Shown piece by piece: positions 6,932 to 7,817 of a DNA stretch of 7,817 nucleotides. The notes beneath the pieces are model-generated. The model was not told the DNA's origin, did not search any database, and worked only from the letters and a program-made list of their open reading frames with translations. Position 1 is the first letter of the stretch; the number at the start of each line of letters is the position of its first letter. The position numbers were made by a program, and so were the translations under genes. The stretch spans positions 1-7,817 of the forward strand of contig CBDTXZ010000143.1 in assembly GCA_965364515.1 (NCBI GenBank), in the 5' to 3' direction. The DNA comes from JAHEDH01 sp965364515. GTDB lineage: Bacteria > Actinomycetota > Acidimicrobiia > Spongiisociales > ZC4RG35.

Positions 6932-7817
6932 GTCTCCACCGGCTCGTGGACACCGAAGGGCAGCCTGGTCCGCCACACGCCATCCACCTCGTGGAGCGCC
7001 GCCGCCACGGCACCGGCCGTGGGGACGAGCCCGATCTCGCCGACTCCCTTGATCCCATACGGCGAGTTGGGGTCGGGCGACTCGACCAGGATGACGTCGA
7101 CCTCCGGCATGTCCTTGGGACGGATGATTCCGAGGCTTCGAAGTGTCATGTTGGTCGGCTTGCCCAGCTCGTCGGTCGGGAACTCCTCGGACAACGCATA
7201 ACCCAAGCCCATGTGAACGGCGCCCTCGACCTGGCCCTCGCACAGCGTCGGATTGACTGCTCGCCCGACATCGTGAGCGGCGACCACACGCTCGATCGTG
7301 CCGGTCTCCGGGTCGGCGATGACCACCTGGGCGGCGTAGCCGAAGGTCGAATGCAGTATCGGTTCGGGGACGTCCTCTTCGAGCGAGTTGGTCCAATCGA
7401 TGACGTACTCGCCCGGATAGTCGACTCCGACGCGGCAGCCGTCGGACATCGCAGCTTCGCATGCCGCCTTCACCGATCCCGCCGCCATGAGCGTTCCGCG
7501 AGATCCGGTCGTCTGGCCGGCGCCGAGCTCGCGACTGGTGTCCACGAGCACCTCGATGCGATCGACGGGAACGCCGAGCTCCTGGACTGCGACCTGCAAC
7601 GCAACCGTGTGGACGCCCTGTCCCATCTCGGTCCAGCAGTGGCGGACCTCGACCTGGCCGTCTTCACGGAAATGGACGACCGCCTTGGCGACCTCGCGGA
7701 AACCGTTCCCGAGGCCGGAGTTCTTGAGCGACAGGCCGAGGCCCACTGCCTTGCCCTCGGCGCGGGCGGTGTCGTATGCGTCCTTGACGGCCTCCAGACA
7801 GGTGCGGGCGCCGAGGC
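6928..7817 (-). CDS. Xanthine dehydrogenase-family molybdopterin-binding subunit, C-terminal part (5' end outside window)
   Basis: This is the last 295 residues of a molybdenum hydroxylase large subunit, the chain that holds the molybdopterin cofactor and hydroxylates a carbon of an aromatic heterocycle or aldehyde with water as oxygen donor. The frame is open to the window edge, so a GTG at 7746 is not the real start; the residues before it (LGARTCLEAVKDAY) also read as family sequence. Visible motifs, numbered from the first complete codon, are KNSGLGNG (31-38), EMGQGVHT (63-70), GAGQTTGSRGT (98-108), HDVGRAVNP (181-189) and the cofactor-site block GIKGVGEIG (254-262), whose Glu260 is the conserved catalytic base. 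The stop overlaps the next gene by 4 nt. It is not a copy of the molybdopterin subunit at the other end of the operon, because the motif sequences differ. Whether an Fe-S domain is fused upstream, as in E. coli XdhD, cannot be seen. Family call is firm; substrate (purine-like) is inferred from the neighbours. Confidence 0.93.
   Translation of the reverse strand, partial: LGARTCLEAVKDAYDTARAEGKAVGLGLSLKNSGLGNGFREVAKAVVHFREDGQVEVRHCWTEMGQGVHTVALQVAVQELGVPVDRIEVLVDTSRELGAGQTTGSRGTLMAAGSVKAACEAAMSDGCRVGVDYPGEYVIDWTNSLEEDVPEPILHSTFGYAAQVVIADPETGTIERVVAAHDVGRAVNPTLCEGQVEGAVHMGLGYALSEEFPTDELGKPTNMTLRSLGIIRPKDMPEVDVILVESPDPNSPYGIKGVGEIGLVPTAGAVAAALHEVDGVWRTRLPFGVHEPVET

Larger units (their letters stand above)
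1..7817 (-). other. Single translationally coupled operon for molybdenum-dependent N-heterocycle (probably purine) catabolism
   Basis: Six minus-strand genes follow each other with junctions of -4 (GTGA at 6931-6928), +10 (5908-5899), -4 (GTGA at 4108-4105), -8 (3531-3524) and -4 (ATGA at 2107-2104). No room exists for an internal terminator or a separate promoter region between genes, so they should be co-transcribed from a promoter beyond the right edge. Pairing of molybdenum hydroxylase, ssnA and ygfK homologues is known from the E. coli ygfK-ssnA-ygfM-xdhD region and from loci linked to anaerobic purine breakdown. The operon assignment is seen directly; the purine assignment is inferred from that context and from the guanine-deaminase-like gene. 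Confidence 0.8.

Noticed and set aside
6932..7462. N-terminal extension of the SsnA-like protein using the open frame up to 7462
   Set aside because: The extension would overlap the well-supported molybdopterin subunit and translates to Arg-rich sequence with no beta-sandwich resemblance. The GTGA overlap at 6931 gives a far better start.
6928..7817. Selenocysteine insertion in the molybdenum hydroxylase or YgfK genes, suggested by the selenium association of these families
   Set aside because: No in-frame TGA interrupts any of the six genes, and no insertion-element hairpin was recognised. Labile selenium cofactors leave no codon trace, so that alternative stays open but unsupported.
1..7817. 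RNA genes, CRISPR arrays, insertion sequences, inverted repeats, terminators or attachment sites
   Set aside because: The window is filled by coding sequence with at most a 10-nt gap, and reading it through showed no such structures.

Overview
The window is one continuous block of coding sequence in which every supported gene lies on the minus strand, so it reads from high to low coordinates. It has high GC, strong third-position GC bias, two GTG starts and almost no intergenic DNA. That suggests a high-GC bacterium, most likely an actinomycete-type lineage (Acidimicrobiia would fit). No marker gene is present, so this placement is a low-confidence guess.

Layout in transcription order: (1) the C-terminal third of a xanthine-dehydrogenase-family molybdopterin subunit, cut by the right edge (7817-6928); (2) a short SsnA-like metallo-amidohydrolase (6931-5909); (3) a compact YgfK-like flavin/iron-sulfur reductase (5898-4105); (4) a cytidine-deaminase-fold, guanine-deaminase-like protein (4108-3524); (5) a fused FAD plus [2Fe-2S] electron-transfer subunit of a molybdenum hydroxylase (3531-2104); (6) a second, nearly complete molybdopterin subunit, cut by the left edge (2107-1). 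The junctions are a 4-nt GTGA overlap, a 10-nt gap carrying a strong ribosome binding site, a second GTGA overlap, an 8-nt overlap and an ATGA overlap. This is one translationally coupled operon, and its promoter and terminator lie outside the window.

Gene content resembles the Escherichia coli ygfK-ssnA-ygfM-xdhD region and related loci in gut anaerobes that have been linked to anaerobic purine and urate breakdown. My reading is a purine or N-heterocycle catabolic operon. The deaminase would remove an exocyclic amino group, the molybdenum hydroxylase(s) would oxidise ring carbons, the YgfK-like enzyme would reduce the ring, and the SsnA-like hydrolase would open it. The substrate and the order of steps are inferred.

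The most unusual points are the following. The YgfK homologue lacks the central GltD-like FAD/NAD(P)H domain and has the layout of PreA (flavin barrel plus two [4Fe-4S]). The SsnA homologue lacks most of its beta-sandwich at both ends. The FAD and [2Fe-2S] modules are fused in the reverse of the usual order. Two distinct molybdopterin subunits share one operon. No RNA genes, mobile elements, CRISPR arrays or repeats were seen, and no stretch over 300 bases lacks a gene.
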